This document shows positions 45,020-57,221 of a stretch of DNA of 64,000 bases, in pieces. The notes beneath the pieces are model-generated. The model worked only from the letters and a program-made list of their open reading frames with translations. It was not told the origin of the DNA and did not search any database. How positions within the stretch are numbered: the stretch's first letter is position 1; each line of letters starts with the position of its first letter. Source of the DNA: Chamaecyparis obtusa (taxonomy: Eukaryota > Streptophyta > Pinopsida > Cupressales > Cupressaceae). Both the position numbers and the translations under genes were made by a program. Where the stretch lies: positions 684,501-748,500 of the forward strand of contig BSBK01002792.1 in assembly GCA_027943335.1 (NCBI GenBank), in the 5' to 3' direction.

Positions 45020-46223
45020 TCTCACCCATTTCTTATTCTAATTTTTTGACCTCATTGGTACATGAGTTGTTGCTGTCCTCTTGGGTATAGGCTACCCTCT
45101 TCTCATTGCTTGAGGCTGATGGCTTATCAGGACACCTATAGGTAGGGTGTCCAAGCTGTCCACATTGATAGCATTTCATTGTGGCAAAGTAGGAGCTGCT
45201 TCTTCCTGCTCCTCTTCCTCTGTTACCTTGAGAACCTCTTCCTCTACCAAAAGATCCTCTTGTACTAATTTCTGAACTTTGTTCCAAAATTCTGCTCTCT
45301 CCTTGGCTTCTTGAGTCACCACCTCTACTAGAACCTCCTTTTTGACCCCTTCTAGAGTCTCTACCTTTTCCCCAATTCTTGGAGTTAGGTTCTTGCTTTC
45401 TTCTTTGTTTTTCTTCAAGCTTTTGTGCCATATGCTGACATCCAAGTACTATGGTGGGAGTGAAAAAATTCATCTCCTCTGCTATGCTCCATTTCAGGCC
45501 ACTTAGGTACCTTTCCACTTTGATACTTTCTTCTTCTTTAATCTTGGATCTTAAGCTCAACTTGTGGAACTCTTCAATGTAGGTGGCTACATCCATCTCC
45601 TTCTATCTAAGGTTCAATCTCCTCCTATGCTACTGGATTTCATAATCTGCTGGTAGGTATGCTTCCCTAACTTTATTGACCATTGCTTTCCAATTAGAGA
45701 TAGGGTTCTTTCCCTCTTTCTCTCTTTCACCTTGCAAGTAGTTCCACCAGGTTAAAGCTTGTCCTCTCAACCTAGATTTGGCCACTTTGACCTTGGGTGC
45801 CTCTAAGAGCTCTTCACATTTGAAGTGATTCTCCATGTCATCAATCCATTGCATCACAAGCTTTGTATCCATCCTGCCAGTCAGTAATGGGACACCTTCA
45901 AGTGCCTTGCTAGTGATAGCCTTCAAGGCTTTAAGAAATTGCTCATCTTGGGTTGGAGGATCAGGTACAGGTACATCATCATCAATGGTCTTCTCTTTTC
46001 CTTTGGCATCTTTCTCCTCCATCCTATCTTTCACCTTATCTGCCTTTGCTTGGACATCATCCAAGAGTTGCTCCATTTGCATCAATCTTTCCTGCAGGAG
46101 TCTATTAGCTTCCTCCTGATCTTCCACCTTCTTAGCAAGCTCTGCATTAGTCACCATTTTCTTCTTTTGTGATGATCCAACTGACTCTTCTGAAGGTTGA
46201 AACATCCACATTCCACTTCCCAA
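45020..46223 (-). pseudogene. gag with CCHC zinc knuckle
   Basis: 46223-45630 has a Glu/Lys-rich coiled-coil-like start (NAELAKKVEDQEEANRLLQE) and the Gag core (LLTGRMDTKLVMQWIDDMEN ... LRGQALTWWNYL). 45596-45033 continues (VATYIEEFHKLSLRSKI, LSGLKWSIAEEM), then Arg/Gly-rich text and the knuckle CYQCGQLGHPTYRC. A stop between the two stretches breaks it. The likely start is the internal Met at about 46157 or the one at 46223, close to the primer site. Confidence 0.88.
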
Positions 46224-46230
46224 GCCTTAA

Positions 46231-46245
46231 GAGGCTCTGATACCA
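46231..46245 (-). other. Primer-binding site
   Basis: Minus strand reads TGGTATCAGAGCCTC a few bases inside the 5' LTR, an exact match to the common initiator-Met tRNA site TGGTATCAGAGC. Confidence 0.9.
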
Positions 46246-46248
46246 ATC

Positions 46249-47816
46249 TGATGGGGAGGCTAGGATAGACTAGCTAGTCTATGCTCTGATCCTTACTCAA
46301 GGACCCAAGTGTACCACTGACACCTTTGAATGGTATATAGGATACCTTAATCATCCAAGGACCCCTTGACCTGCCTAACCTGACCACCAAGTTTAGCTAA
46401 TTCTTCTTGCATCATTCCAAGCTTTAGTTTCTAGCTTCATCCCTTACATATGCTCATAAGGGTCTTATAGGGTTCGGTTCCCTTCCCAAACTCTAATAGA
46501 TATTTTGATGAGTTCCAAGGTGTTTTTGGGGCATTTGACACATCTTCAATGCATTAGCAAGGTTGGATCATCACCCAATTGTAGGGTTCCTTTGCAATTT
46601 AGGGCTACAAGGAAGAGGCCTAATTAGCCCTCTTTCCGGTTTTATAGGGCTTTTGCCTCCTTTCCATCAAAGATTCAAAACTCCTATTCTAAATAACATC
46701 CATTGAAAATGACCAACACTCAAGGATTTTTTGGGTCTCAAGCCTCCAACAGTCTGTACAACACCTGTGCCAAAATTGAGCATTTTATGGCTTTTAAGTC
46801 TCTTCACTGTCACCTAGTGAACTAGCCTTCAACAAAACCTTTCCAAGTTTTTTCAGACCCTCTCCTTCATAGCACTAGGCCTTCATGTAGGTTTATTTCA
46901 TCCCTCCAAAGTTCATGCCATGAAACTCATCCCTCTGCTCTCAAGAGCTCCTTGTCTGCTGACCGCTCCTAGCCGGGCACTGTCAAGCTCACCTAGGGCT
47001 TTCTCAAACAAATGTTTGCACCTTCATGCTGGGCCCCTACTTCCATAGTAATACAAGTTAGGGTCTATGCTCTTAGAATCCAAGGTCCCATGGTGTGGCC
47101 ATGGTGGAAACAAGAACTATAGCCCCATATATACAAGGCTCTCTAAACTGGTAGAGCAAAGGAAAAGAACTAAAACAAATGCACACACATGAAAGCTAAA
47201 CACACATAAACAATCACTCTTGCAAGGATTCACTCAAAACTTCATATATTCACATGAAAACAATCTAAAACAATGACTGTTCTTCTTCAAGCAGCGTTTA
47301 GACTAGTGTTTTTGTACTACCACTATACAATCACATTGCCAACCCTTGGTTTAGGGTTTCATAGGTCTTAAATACCAATCTCCTCGGTATGTGTGTGGTG
47401 TTAGGGCTTATTAGCCACTTAAGCTGGGTTAGGCTATTACAAAGAAAAAGTTGCTTAGCAACTTTTGGAAAGTTGCTGACAAATTTTGAGCAACTTTGTG
47501 TTGCTCAAGCAACATTGCTCTCATACTTCAAGACCACTACTTAAGCCCTCCTAAAGCACTCACATGTCCTCAAACATCAACCAAACACCCATACCTAACT
47601 TTCTACTATCATAGCAGGTCAATGACCTCGGGATGACATCATTCCCTGAGTCATTGTACCATTTACATTGATAACCAGCTGAACTTCTAGGACCTAGCCT
47701 AGGCCTAGACACACAAAATGAGCTTAAGCTCTTATTATAATTACATGCTTCATCTCTGAAGATTAACACACCAAAAATGTGAAGGTGGGAGCCCTTAGAA
47801 GGGTGCTCCTACACCA
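46249..47816 (-). repeat. 5' LTR, 1568 bp
   Basis: On the minus strand starts TGGTGTAGGAGCACCC and ends CCATCA. Full-length partner of 41445-42297. TSD copy CCAAA follows at 47817-47821. Confidence 0.9.
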
Positions 47817-47821
47817 CCAAA

Positions 47822-49197
47822 TCAAATCAAGCAATGATATATATAGAAGGAAGAAATAGTCATAGGCTCACGGCCTTGAGAAATCAAGTACAATAAATAA
47901 TCAGCAATGGAAGCAAATAATGATGTCCTAGCCCGATAGCCAATCATGTGATGAATTGAAAATAAGTAATATTTGATCATTAATGCCCTAGGTCATCACA
48001 GTAAGAAGTAAATAAAAATGCAAGGATCTAGCAATAATGCCCTAGTGTTAAACATGGGTCCTCAAAGATCCAAGCAAGTAAAATACAATAGTGAGCATTA
48101 TAATGTTGTGTCAATAACCAAATCAAATCAAGCAATGATATATAAAAAAGGAAGAAACAGACACAGGCCCACGGCCTTGAGAAATCAAGTACAGTAAATA
48201 ATCATCAATGGAAGCAAATAATGATGCCCTAGCATGATAGTCAATCATGTGATGAATTGAAAACAAGTAATAGTTAATCATTGATTTCCTAGGTCATCAC
48301 GACAAGTAGATAATAAAAATGCAAGGATCAAGAAATAATTCCCTAGTGTTAAACATGAGTCCTCAAAGATCCAAATAAGTAAAATATGGTAGTGAGAGTT
48401 ATAATGTTGTGTCAATAACCAAATAAAATCAAACAATGATATATACAGAAGGAATAAACAGTCACAGCCTTGCAGCCTTGAGCAATCAAGTACAGTAAAT
48501 AAACATCAATGGAAGCAAATAATGATGCCCTAGCCTGATATTCAATCATGCGATGAATTGAAAAAAACTAATAGTTAATCATTGATACCCTAGGTCATCA
48601 TAGTAAGAAGATAATAAAAATGCAAGGATCCAACAATAATGCCCTAGTGTTAAACATGGGTCCTCAAAGATCCAAAGAAGTAAAATACAATAGTGAGCAT
48701 TGTAATGTTGTGTCAATAACCAAATCAAATCAAGCAATGATATATATAGAAGGAAGAAACAGTCATAGGTGTGTGGCCTTGAGCAATCAAGTACAATAAA
48801 TAATCATCAATGGAAGAAAATAATAATGCCCTAGCCTAATAGTCAATCATGCGATAAATTGAAAATAAGTAATAGTTAATCATTGATGCCCTAGGTCATT
48901 GCAACAAACAAATAATAAAAATGAAAGGATCCAGCAATAATTCCCTGGTATTAAACATGGGTCCTCAAAGATCCAAACAAGTAAAATACAACAGTGAGCA
49001 TTATAATTTTGTGTCAATAACCAAATCAAATCAAGAAATGATATATACATAAGGAAGAAACAGTCATAGGCCCGTGGTCTTAAGCAATCAAGTACAGTAA
49101 AAAATCATCAATGGAAGAAAATAATAATTCCCTAGCCTGATAGTCAATCATGTGATGAATTAAAAACAAGTAATAGTTAATCATTGATGCCCTAGGT
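47822..49197. repeat. 301-bp tandem repeat array 1
   Basis: Unit starts (A-G/T-T/C-CAATCATG) at 47938, 48239, 48540, 48841 and 49142, a spacing of exactly 301. Each unit holds GATGCCCTAGG, GATCCAACAATAATGCCCTAG, CATTATAATGTTGTG and CGGCCTTGAG. With the pieces at 39030-39269 and 41256-41444 this forms one array. Units differ by a few percent. No coding frame is conserved. Confidence 0.95.
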
Positions 49198-49370
49198 GGA
49201 GGTAATGATAATGATGCTTCGAGCTCACATAAAGAAAATGGAATGATTAAAGAGCCAAATAAACACCTACATCTGCACAAAGAAAGGAGTGAAAAATAAA
49301 ACATATGGGCTCACACAGGTCATGAGCATAGCCAAATCCTAGAAAGATAAGGTTGAATACAGACACACAT
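49198..49370. repeat. Array-flanking module, shared with 53.08 and 55.4 kb
   Basis: GAATGATTAAAGAGCCAAAT and AAACACCTAC recur at 55410-55470 in the same direction and at about 53075-53120 inverted. CTCACACAGGTCATGAGCAT matches 53255. Confidence 0.75.
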
Positions 49371-49925
49371 GAGTAAATAAGCATAAACAATAGGGTACCA
49401 GACATTTCCTGAAGAGATGATGGAAGGATGACTAGGGTGTGAATCCAATGTGCTCCTACTTGATCCAAAACCTGAAAGAAGGAAAGAAATGGGGTTAGAT
49501 CCAAGGGATATAATAAATGCATGATATCCTATTACATATACTCATCTACAATCATGCATGTGCATAATCAAGCCATACATTTCTAGAAGGAAACCGTGCT
49601 ACAAGAGGAAGAAGATACCATCATGGAAAACATCAAGTGGACATACATAAGTCATAGTGGTGTAAGAGTGTGGTCAGTACTATGGATGGATCATCCAAAC
49701 AATGCAACAACAACATCAAATGTTGGTGTTTCATTTGATGTTTCTATGACAACATTTCTAAATGAGGCATCCATAGCAATAACTCAGAACATGTCATAAG
49801 GTCATGGTGTTCCAATACAAGGTGATGCAGTCATAATCAAACATGGATTTTTATTATCTGCTTGTTGTGATGACCTAGGGAATCAATGATTAACTATTAC
49901 TTGTTTTCAATTCATCCCATGATTG
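49371..49925. repeat. Module M1, copy b
   Basis: Direct repeat of 38128-38704. Followed by an inverted 301-bp unit. Confidence 0.8.
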
Positions 49926-50175
49926 ACTATCGGGTAGGGCATCATTATTTGCTTCCATTGATGATTTTTTACTATACTTGATTCCTCAAGGCCACAGGCC
50001 TGTGACTGTTTCTTCCTTCTATATATATCATTGCTTGATTTTATTTGGTTATTCACGCAACATTATAATGCTCACTGTTGTATTTTACTTGTTTGGATCT
50101 TTGAAGACCCATGTTTAATACTAGGGCATTATTGTTGGATCCTTGCATTTTTATTTACTATTGGATCTCATGAAG
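49862..50175. repeat. 301-bp unit in inverted orientation
   Basis: GATGACCTAGGGAATCAATG to TTGCATTTTTATTTACTATT is the reverse complement of the unit found in both arrays. Confidence 0.9.
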
Positions 50176-50179
50176 CTAG

Positions 50180-50660
50180 GGCATTGTGGATTTACTAATT
50201 GCATGATCATTTGATGGCATGCTTACTGTTTGACTATTCCTTCTTGGATAACTATCTTGAAGATCTTCCAAGGTTCGTTCTTGCATCACCATTGGTATTT
50301 CTTAATTTGGACATATGTGATGATGATTTTGTATGATCATTTTGATGATGTCTCTTGATTGATTGAAATTGTCTATTTTTTGTTGAAGGTATTTTGTATG
50401 AAATCACAACATACAAAATATGACAACTTCTAAGAAGGTCCACACTACTTCTAATGTCAAGACAATCACCATCAACCTAACACATGTCTTTCCTACTATA
50501 GTATCGATCCCCAAATTGCTAATGTTGATTGTAAAAAGGAATGTCATCCTTTTATGTAAAAACACAACGATCAATACTTCCTAACACTACCCTTATTTGA
50601 TGTGATATGCAATCACAAATAATTAACAAGCCTTGCAAACTATCTCTTAGATTAATTATT
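50180..50660. other. Unassigned DNA with inverted match to 38.85-39.03 kb
   Basis: 50180-50370 is the inverse of 38850-39030. 50371-50660 matches nothing else in the window and has no recognised frame. Confidence 0.5.
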
Positions 50661-50664
50661 GATT

Positions 50665-52435
50665 ACCAGGGTCACTGATAGATCCTTGGGTGGATTTGAA
50701 GACAACATGAACATCAAGGGTCATTTTATAGTGTAATAGACCAATAATGGTCATGCAATGATGTTTTGATCATATACTGATCATGTTTTAATGAGATCAA
50801 TGATGTAAGCCTTAAAGGCATTTATATGGTTAAAATGTACCTAGGGGTCACTAGGATTCATTATGTTGATTCTAGGTTATTTGAGTTGGTTAAGGACCTA
50901 TAAGGTCAATGATATTTTTATTAAGGCCAATAGTACCAATAGTTGATTTGAAATGCATTATAAGTGTCAAAATGTGTAAGTTGCCTAAGTTGGCAAAATA
51001 AGCCTATGAGGCTCATGTGGGGGTTAAAGGGTTAGCATGGATTATAAAGTTTGTTTTTAAACCTTTTAAAAGTCATTAGAAGATACATTTGAGTCATTTT
51101 GTCAAGTTGACAACATTTTTTGTTAACTTGACAACACATTTTGACCGTGCTTTGTTAAGACAATCAGTTTTAGACTGTTCAGGGACAGTTAGACAATTAG
51201 TTAATGTTTGCAGTCAGTCTTTAGTTGGTAAGAAGTCTTTATTAGTGTTGATCCATGAGAGTGGAGGGGGGATGTGGATTTTGTGTGTGTAAAGAACCAT
51301 TTTCAAATGGTATTCATTCAATAAACAAAAACATTCTCTGTAATTGTGAATCTGCCTATAGGGTACAGTCAGCCCATGCAGTGCCTTCAAACGTGTTTTG
51401 TGGTGTATTAGTGATTGGATCATGATGTAAGATCATTTTATTGGGTGTTATTTATATTTCTAAACATTTATTTTAGTGTTTTAATTGTTATTAAAGCCTA
51501 GGAATTAACTAGTGTCAGACTGTGCCTGGGTTTCCTAGTTGCAACAACGAATAGAGATTGAGGTCTCCATAATGGATTGACTCTCCCACCCCTGTGGTCA
51601 CTATGATTGGTGGGAGAGGTTTAAATATTCAATATATCCTTGTATCATAGTGTGTTTTTGCAGGGGTATAAGTTGATGTGTTTGGAAAGCCACAGAATGG
51701 TGGAGTTTGTTGATTAAAGAGTGCCATGTTTTGGCACCAGTCACTTGGGAAGTGTATTCCCTTAAGAGTAGATGCATTTTATGTTGTAACATGGATTTTT
51801 GTATCCATAATGATGTTTTAGAACCATTGGATTGATCTTAATATGGCTTTGAAGTTCATTTTGAGTAGACCCTAGTTGTGTGACCCTGGGAACAAGGGTT
51901 TGGTGGGTAGAGGAATTGGTAAGTGGTGAAGTATTAAAACCTTGAAAATATATTATTTTGAACCTTTAGGAAAGATTTTTTCTTGGTTGGGAGGCAGGGA
52001 AGTGAAGACATCTATGACTTTCTTTGTTATTGGGGTTGAATTAGGCCTAGTTTGTGGGTGCTAGGGTATTAGATCTAGCATATGGTCCAAAAGAGCCTAC
52101 CCTAGTACTTGAGAAGGATTTAGAGAATCCAAAAGGGTATTTGAAACACTAATTATTTTCTTGTGTTTTTTGGGAAGATTGGGAGAAAAAAGCAAATTTG
52201 TGACTGGTGAAGGCTACAAGCCTAAAGGGCTAATGGTGTGAGTTGTGTTGGTGATCACTTAACCAGACTTGGTGGGTTGGTGAAACATGGTACATTGACC
52301 ATGTTAAGGTGTTCCAAGGTGTTAGAAAAAATTTTTAAGTCCCATTTGGAGACTTGACATATTGGAGGCTCTAGGTGCATTGGGAGAAGCCTAGATAGTA
52401 CATCCTTGAATGGATGTTTGATGTGAGAAGTTGTC
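50665..52435 (+). repeat. Truncated, diverged copy of the 39270-41255 LTR
   Basis: Shares order and wording over about 1.7 kb: CCAGGGTCA...GATCCTTGGGTG; TTGACAACA; CTCCCACCCCTGTGG; GAGAATCCAAAAGGGTAT; GGAGGCTCTAGGTGCATTGG. It lacks the first ~35 bp (no TGGTGCAGG end) and the last ~150 bp. Identity is clearly lower than between LTR pairs of one element, so it is an independent older copy. Confidence 0.8.
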
Positions 52436-52531
52436 TCACTAATTTACTGATTGATGACTCATTTCAATCAGGGTATGGGCTTAGAATAAGAAAGAGAATA
52501 AATGGAGAGGAACTACCTCTAAGAGAGAAAT

Positions 52532-53085
52532 TTGATGGAGGAGGCATCTAAAATTCTTGATAAGTTAGTAACAACATTTGTAAGAGATGTTGCAGCAAGT
52601 CCCTCCAACACCTTCAAGAACCTAAATGACATGGTAAGATCACAATTTGAGTCATTTGAAAAACCTACTAAACTTAAGTTGAGAAGAGAAATTGGTGATA
52701 TAAGATTCAATGAGCTAAAGAATGCATTAGCTTATGATAGAGTATTGTTGGAAATAAGTGTCAAAAATATTCAAGCTTCTCTAAATGAAGGTGGTAACAA
52801 TTATAAGTCCTTGTGTCGAGTGTATCTAAATCACTGATGATATTACGAAGAAGATTAAGAATTGTGTATAGAGGATGGAGAAAATTTCTCACTCATTTGA
52901 TCCTTTAGTTTCTTCAACATATGATTTAGAAGGTCAAGCCATTCCTCTACTTGACCATATATAAAATTTGGAGAAATAAACGAGCAAAATTACTAGAAAG
53001 GTAAAGGAGTTAAGAATTTTGATAGCACCGAGCTTTTTGGATGGATCTTTGATGATAGAAAGTGTACTAAAGTAGAGGTAGGTGT
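52532..53085 (+). pseudogene. Unknown helical protein remnant
   Basis: An open frame of 101 codons (MMEEASKILDKLVTTFVRDV, then KLKLRREIGDIRFNELKNAL) ends near 52837. After a frameshift similar-looking text continues: RMEKISHSFDPLVSSTYDLE, VKELRILIAPSFLDGSLMIE. High Leu/Lys/Glu content suggests alpha-helix or coiled coil. No family recognised. It lies between a truncated LTR and repeat modules and may be an accessory frame of a retroelement. Confidence 0.35.
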
Positions 53086-53246
53086 TTATTTGGCTCTTTG
53101 ATCATTCCATTTTCTTCATGTGCTTCTGGTTATGATCATGCAATTAGTAAATCCATAATGCCCTAGCTTCATGAGATATGAAGATCATAATCACGGGTGA
53201 ATTCAAATGGGCATAATGAAGCAATAGTGATAATGATACAACAACA

Positions 53247-53525
53247 AATATGGGCTCACAGAGGCCATGAGAATAGCCAACTCCTAGAAAGATAAGGTTG
53301 AATATAGACATACATGCATAAATGAGCATAAACAATAGGGTACCATACATTGCCTAAAGAAATTATGGAAGGATGACTAGGGTGTGAATTCAGTGTGCTC
53401 CTACTTGATCCAAAACCTACAAGAAGGAAATAAATGGGGTTAGATCCAAGGGATCTAAGCAATGCATGATATCTTATTACATATCCTCATCTACACTCAT
53501 GCATGTGCATAATCAATCCATACAT
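53247..53525. repeat. Module M1, copy c (partial)
   Basis: Matches 49285-49590: CTCACAGAGGCCATGAGAAT, ATGAGCATAAACAATAGGG, GGATGACTAGGGTGTGAAT, ending CCATACAT and joining a 301-bp unit. Confidence 0.8.
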
Positions 53526-55400
53526 AGTCAATCATGTGATGAATTGAAAATAAGTAATAGTTAATCATTGATGCCCTAGGTCATCACAACAAGAAGTAAA
53601 TAAAAATGCAAGGATCCAACAATAATGCCCTAGTGTTAAACACGGGTCCTCAAATATCCAAACAAGTAAAATATAGTAGTGAGCATTATAATGTTTTGTC
53701 AATAACCATGAGTACATGAGTAAATGAGCATAAACAATAGGGTAATAGACATTTCCTCAAGAGATGATAGAAGGATTACTAAGGTGTGAATCCAATGTGC
53801 TCCTACTTGATCCATAACATGAAAGAAGGAAAGATATGGGGTTAGATCCAAGGAATCTAAGCAATGCATGATATCCTATTACATATCCTCATCTACAGTC
53901 ATGCATGTGCATAATCAAGCCATACATATTCAATCATGCGATGAATTGAAAACAAGTAATAGTTAATCATTGATGCCCTAGGTCATTACGGCAAGTAGTA
54001 AATAAAAATGCAATGATCCAACAATAATGCCCTAGTGTTAAACACGGGTCCTCAAAGATCCAAACAAGTCAAATACAATAATGAGCATTATAATGTTGTG
54101 TCAATAAACAAATCAAATCAAGCAATGGTATATATAGAGGGAAGATACAGTCATAGGCCCACGGCCTTGAGCAATCAAGTACAGTAAATAATCATCAATG
54201 GAAGAAAATAATAATGCCCTAGCTTGATAGTCAATCATGTGATGAATTAAAAACAACTAATAGTTAATCATTGATGCTCTAGGTCATCACAGCAAGCAGA
54301 TAATAAAAATGCAAGGATCCAACAATAATGCCCTAGTGTTAAACATGGGTCCTCAAAGATCCAAACAAGTAAAATATAGCAATAAGAATTATAATGTTGT
54401 GTCGATAACCAAATGAAATCAAGCAATGGTATATACAGAAGGAAGAAATAGTCACAGGCACGCGGCCTTGAGAAATCAAGTACAGTAACTAATCATCAAT
54501 GGAATAAATTAATGATATCCTAGCCCTATAGTCAATCATGTGATGAATTGAAAACAAGTAATAGTTAATCATTGATGCCCTAGGTCATCACAACAAGAAG
54601 TAAATAAAAATGTAAGGATCCAGAAATAATGACCTGGTGTTAAACATGATTCCTCAAAGATCCAAACAAGTAAAATACAACAGTGAGCATTATAATGTTG
54701 TGTCAATAACCAAATCAAATCAAGAAATGATATATACAGAAGGAAGAAATAGTCACAGGTCTGCGGCCTTGATAAATCAAGTAGATTAAATAATCATCAA
54801 TGGAAGCAAATAATGATGCCCTAGCCCGATAGTCAATCATGCGATGAATTGAAAATAAGTAATAGTTAATCATTGATACCCTAGGTCATCACAACAAGCA
54901 AATAATAAAAATGCAAGGATCCAACAATAATGCCCTAGTGTTAAACATAGGTCCTCAAAGATCCAAACAAGTAAAAGAAAGCAGTGAGCATTATAATGTT
55001 GTGTCAATAACCAAGTAAAATCAAGCAATGATATATACAGAAGGAAGAAACAATCACAGGCCCGCGGCCTTGAGAAATCAAGTAAAGTAAATAATCATCA
55101 ATGGAAGCAAATAATGATTCCCTAGCCCGATAGTCAATCATGCGATGAATTGAAAACAAGTAATAGTTAATCATTGATGTCCTGGGTTATCACAGAAAGC
55201 AGATAATAAAAATGCAAGGATCCAACAATAATGCCCTACTGTTAAACATGGGTCCTCAAAGATCCAAAGAAGTAAAATAAAACAGTGAGCATTATAATGT
55301 TGTGTCAATAACCAAATCAAATCAAGCAATGATATATATAGAAGGAAGAAACAGTCACAGGCCTGCGGCCTTGAGCAAGTAAATAATCATCAATGAAAGT
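53526..55400. repeat. 301-bp tandem repeat array 2, with an inserted M1 copy
   Basis: A partial unit (53526-53708) is followed by M1 copy d (53709-53927), then units starting at 53928, 54229, 54530, 54831 and 55132 (spacing 301-302), ending near 55400. Same unit as array 1. Confidence 0.95.
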
Positions 55401-55479
55401 CAACTATGATGCTTTGAGCTCACATGAAGCAAATGGAATGATCAAAGAGCCAAATAAACACCTACCTCTTCTTGCCTAG

Positions 55480-55690
55480 CTCAACTTCGCCCTCTTCACG
55501 CATGTAGCTGGGATTTGGGGAAAATTAGAAATGAGCCTTTCTTTTTCTTTTTTTTTGTTTATAATCACGCAGGTGTTGAAATAACGATGGCACCGTTGCT
55601 ATTACGACAACGTCAGGTGCACTTGCAAAAAAAACACAAAAATCACACACAAATGGTAGTGTCGTCGCTACCCACCATCAGAATTTGACC
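55480..55690. other. Unassigned junction DNA
   Basis: Short T-rich tract, then AACGATGGCACCGTTGCTATT and GACAACGTC, faintly like the subterminal motifs at 8317-8404. Ends where the Tat-like protease text begins. Confidence 0.35.
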
Positions 55691-57221
55691 CCAAATATTG
55701 TAGTGTGGTTTAAGGATTTGCATGGGAATTGGAAGAGCTAGAAATAGAGGTACAAATGTTGATTCCAAGAAAATGATGGGAATTGGGGAAGGATGCCTCA
55801 AATGCATGATAGTATGCAAAAGGTTTGGGATTTTCATGAATGATGACTTCAATTCCATTGTGAGGGAACTTGATATACTAATGAAATGTAGAGGAGATGA
55901 CCTGCATGGCATGGATCCATGGGTGACCGAGGATAATTTTTGTAATCTAGGTTAAGATCAACAACATGACATACAATGTCCTATACTACTGGACCCACTT
56001 GAATAGACAATGTAATGGTACCTTCGTAGGTGCGCTCTAGATTATCATATGCCTTGATGTTAATTACTTATCCTATGATGTTAGCTTCAATGCTCCCCAC
56101 TTGAGTTATAAATTTCAAAGTACACAAATTTAGGGTCGAGCCATTATCTATCATGAATCATTTTACGGTGAAGTAGCTTTATATGACAATGATACAGAGG
56201 GTGATATTATGATCTAGTGAAATAGAAGGCATGTTGGATAATTTGATTGAGAAGTTGAAATATGATGTTAAATGACCCACAAGGGCTGGGAACTATGTGG
56301 GATCAATATCATCTGGGACACGTATATATTGCAAGGCTTTAGTAAGGATCTCTTGATGGATGAGTAAAGTGTGTACGAGACATAAAATGGATATTTGGGT
56401 GGGAGTATTTCTAAGGTGCCAAGAGGTTGTATTGTATAGTAGAGGATGATTCAGTAGTGGCACTAGTAACATATATCCTTCCTCATCAAGTAGTGATTGC
56501 ACATTGATTTTCTTGTCCTTTGATAAAGATCATTCCTACAAAATCCTAGACCTAGTTAAATAATTGAGAATGTTCCCATAATCAATATGAGAAGTCATGT
56601 AGTCTTTGTCATTGTTTCTATTACTCAGATTATTAGGGACCTTGATTGGTGTTAGATGGGCTTGTACCAATTTTGTGTTTAGGAAATAAATCCTTACATA
56701 TTCAGATATTTTCATTAGGTGAAACTTGTCAAGGGGGCTCAACAATGATGTCCCTACAATCATTAAGATCTTAGATGTAATGCTTCAGTTTCATGCACTT
56801 AATCATAGTGTTTCCCTTTACATGGTGCTAATCATAATACTCATTCTCCTTATACCATGAGGGTTTAGGAGTGGACTCATTAAAAGGTTGGGTTTGTGGG
56901 TAGACAGTCAAATTATCCTTATCCATTCTATGGAAGACCACATCTAGTAGTTCACCCAAGGGGGTGAAGGTACACTTTTGTGTATTTTGGACTTGGAGTT
57001 TTAGTTGACCTTGAGGGACTAAGATGGCATTCATATGGTGTGTCACTTGTTGACAAACTAGTGGGTATGGAGTAGGAGTAACAATGGAAACTTGTATGTG
57101 TTTAGTATCAGTAGCTCCATCACCTCTGACAATCTTGTTCTTATTTTAGTATTAAGGACGGTCGTTACTTGGTTTTTCATTGTGACCCTCCTTATAGTGT
57201 TTGATGATTTCTTCATCCAAA
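55690..57221 (-). pseudogene. Tat-like Gag C-terminal and protease remnant
   Basis: Reading down from 57221: LDEEIIKHYKEGHNEKPSND, then QKCTFTPLGELLDVVFHRMD and STPKPSWYKENEYYD (57046-56828), the Tat segment before the zinc knuckle. Later KGNTMIKCMKLKHYIQDL-like text, PTQISILCLVHTLLIHQEIL (56400), the protease loop FMIDNGSTLNLCTLKFI (about 56155-56100) and PWIHAMQVISSTFHQYIKFP-like text (frame-shifted, about 55920-55860). All frames broken. It joins in frame to 62213-64000. Confidence 0.75.

Larger units (their letters stand above)
41445..47816 (-). mobile_element. Ty3/gypsy LTR retrotransposon, 6.4 kb, 3'-truncated
   Basis: The full 5' LTR is at 46249-47816 and a shortened 3' LTR at 41445-42297; both start TGATGGGGAGGCTAGGATAG. 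The element is flanked by CCAAA (41440-41444 and 47817-47821), which lies inside the 301-bp unit (host text ATAACCAAATCAAATC). Coding order on the minus strand: gag, protease, RT, RNase H, integrase. A deletion removed the integrase C-terminus and the first ~720 bp of the 3' LTR. The primer site matches initiator-Met tRNA. Stops and frameshifts are present throughout. Confidence 0.92.

Noticed and set aside
45835..46172. Plus-strand frames of 77-94 codons
   Set aside because: Antisense shadows of the gag frame.
39270..52435. The two ~1.8-2.0 kb LTR copies as the two LTRs of one element
   Set aside because: The first has its own target duplication as a solo LTR, the second is truncated at both ends and more diverged, and the DNA between them is satellite and another element.
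47822..55400. Regular repeats as a CRISPR array
   Set aside because: The 301-bp units are fully repeated without spacers, and the setting is a plant repeat region.
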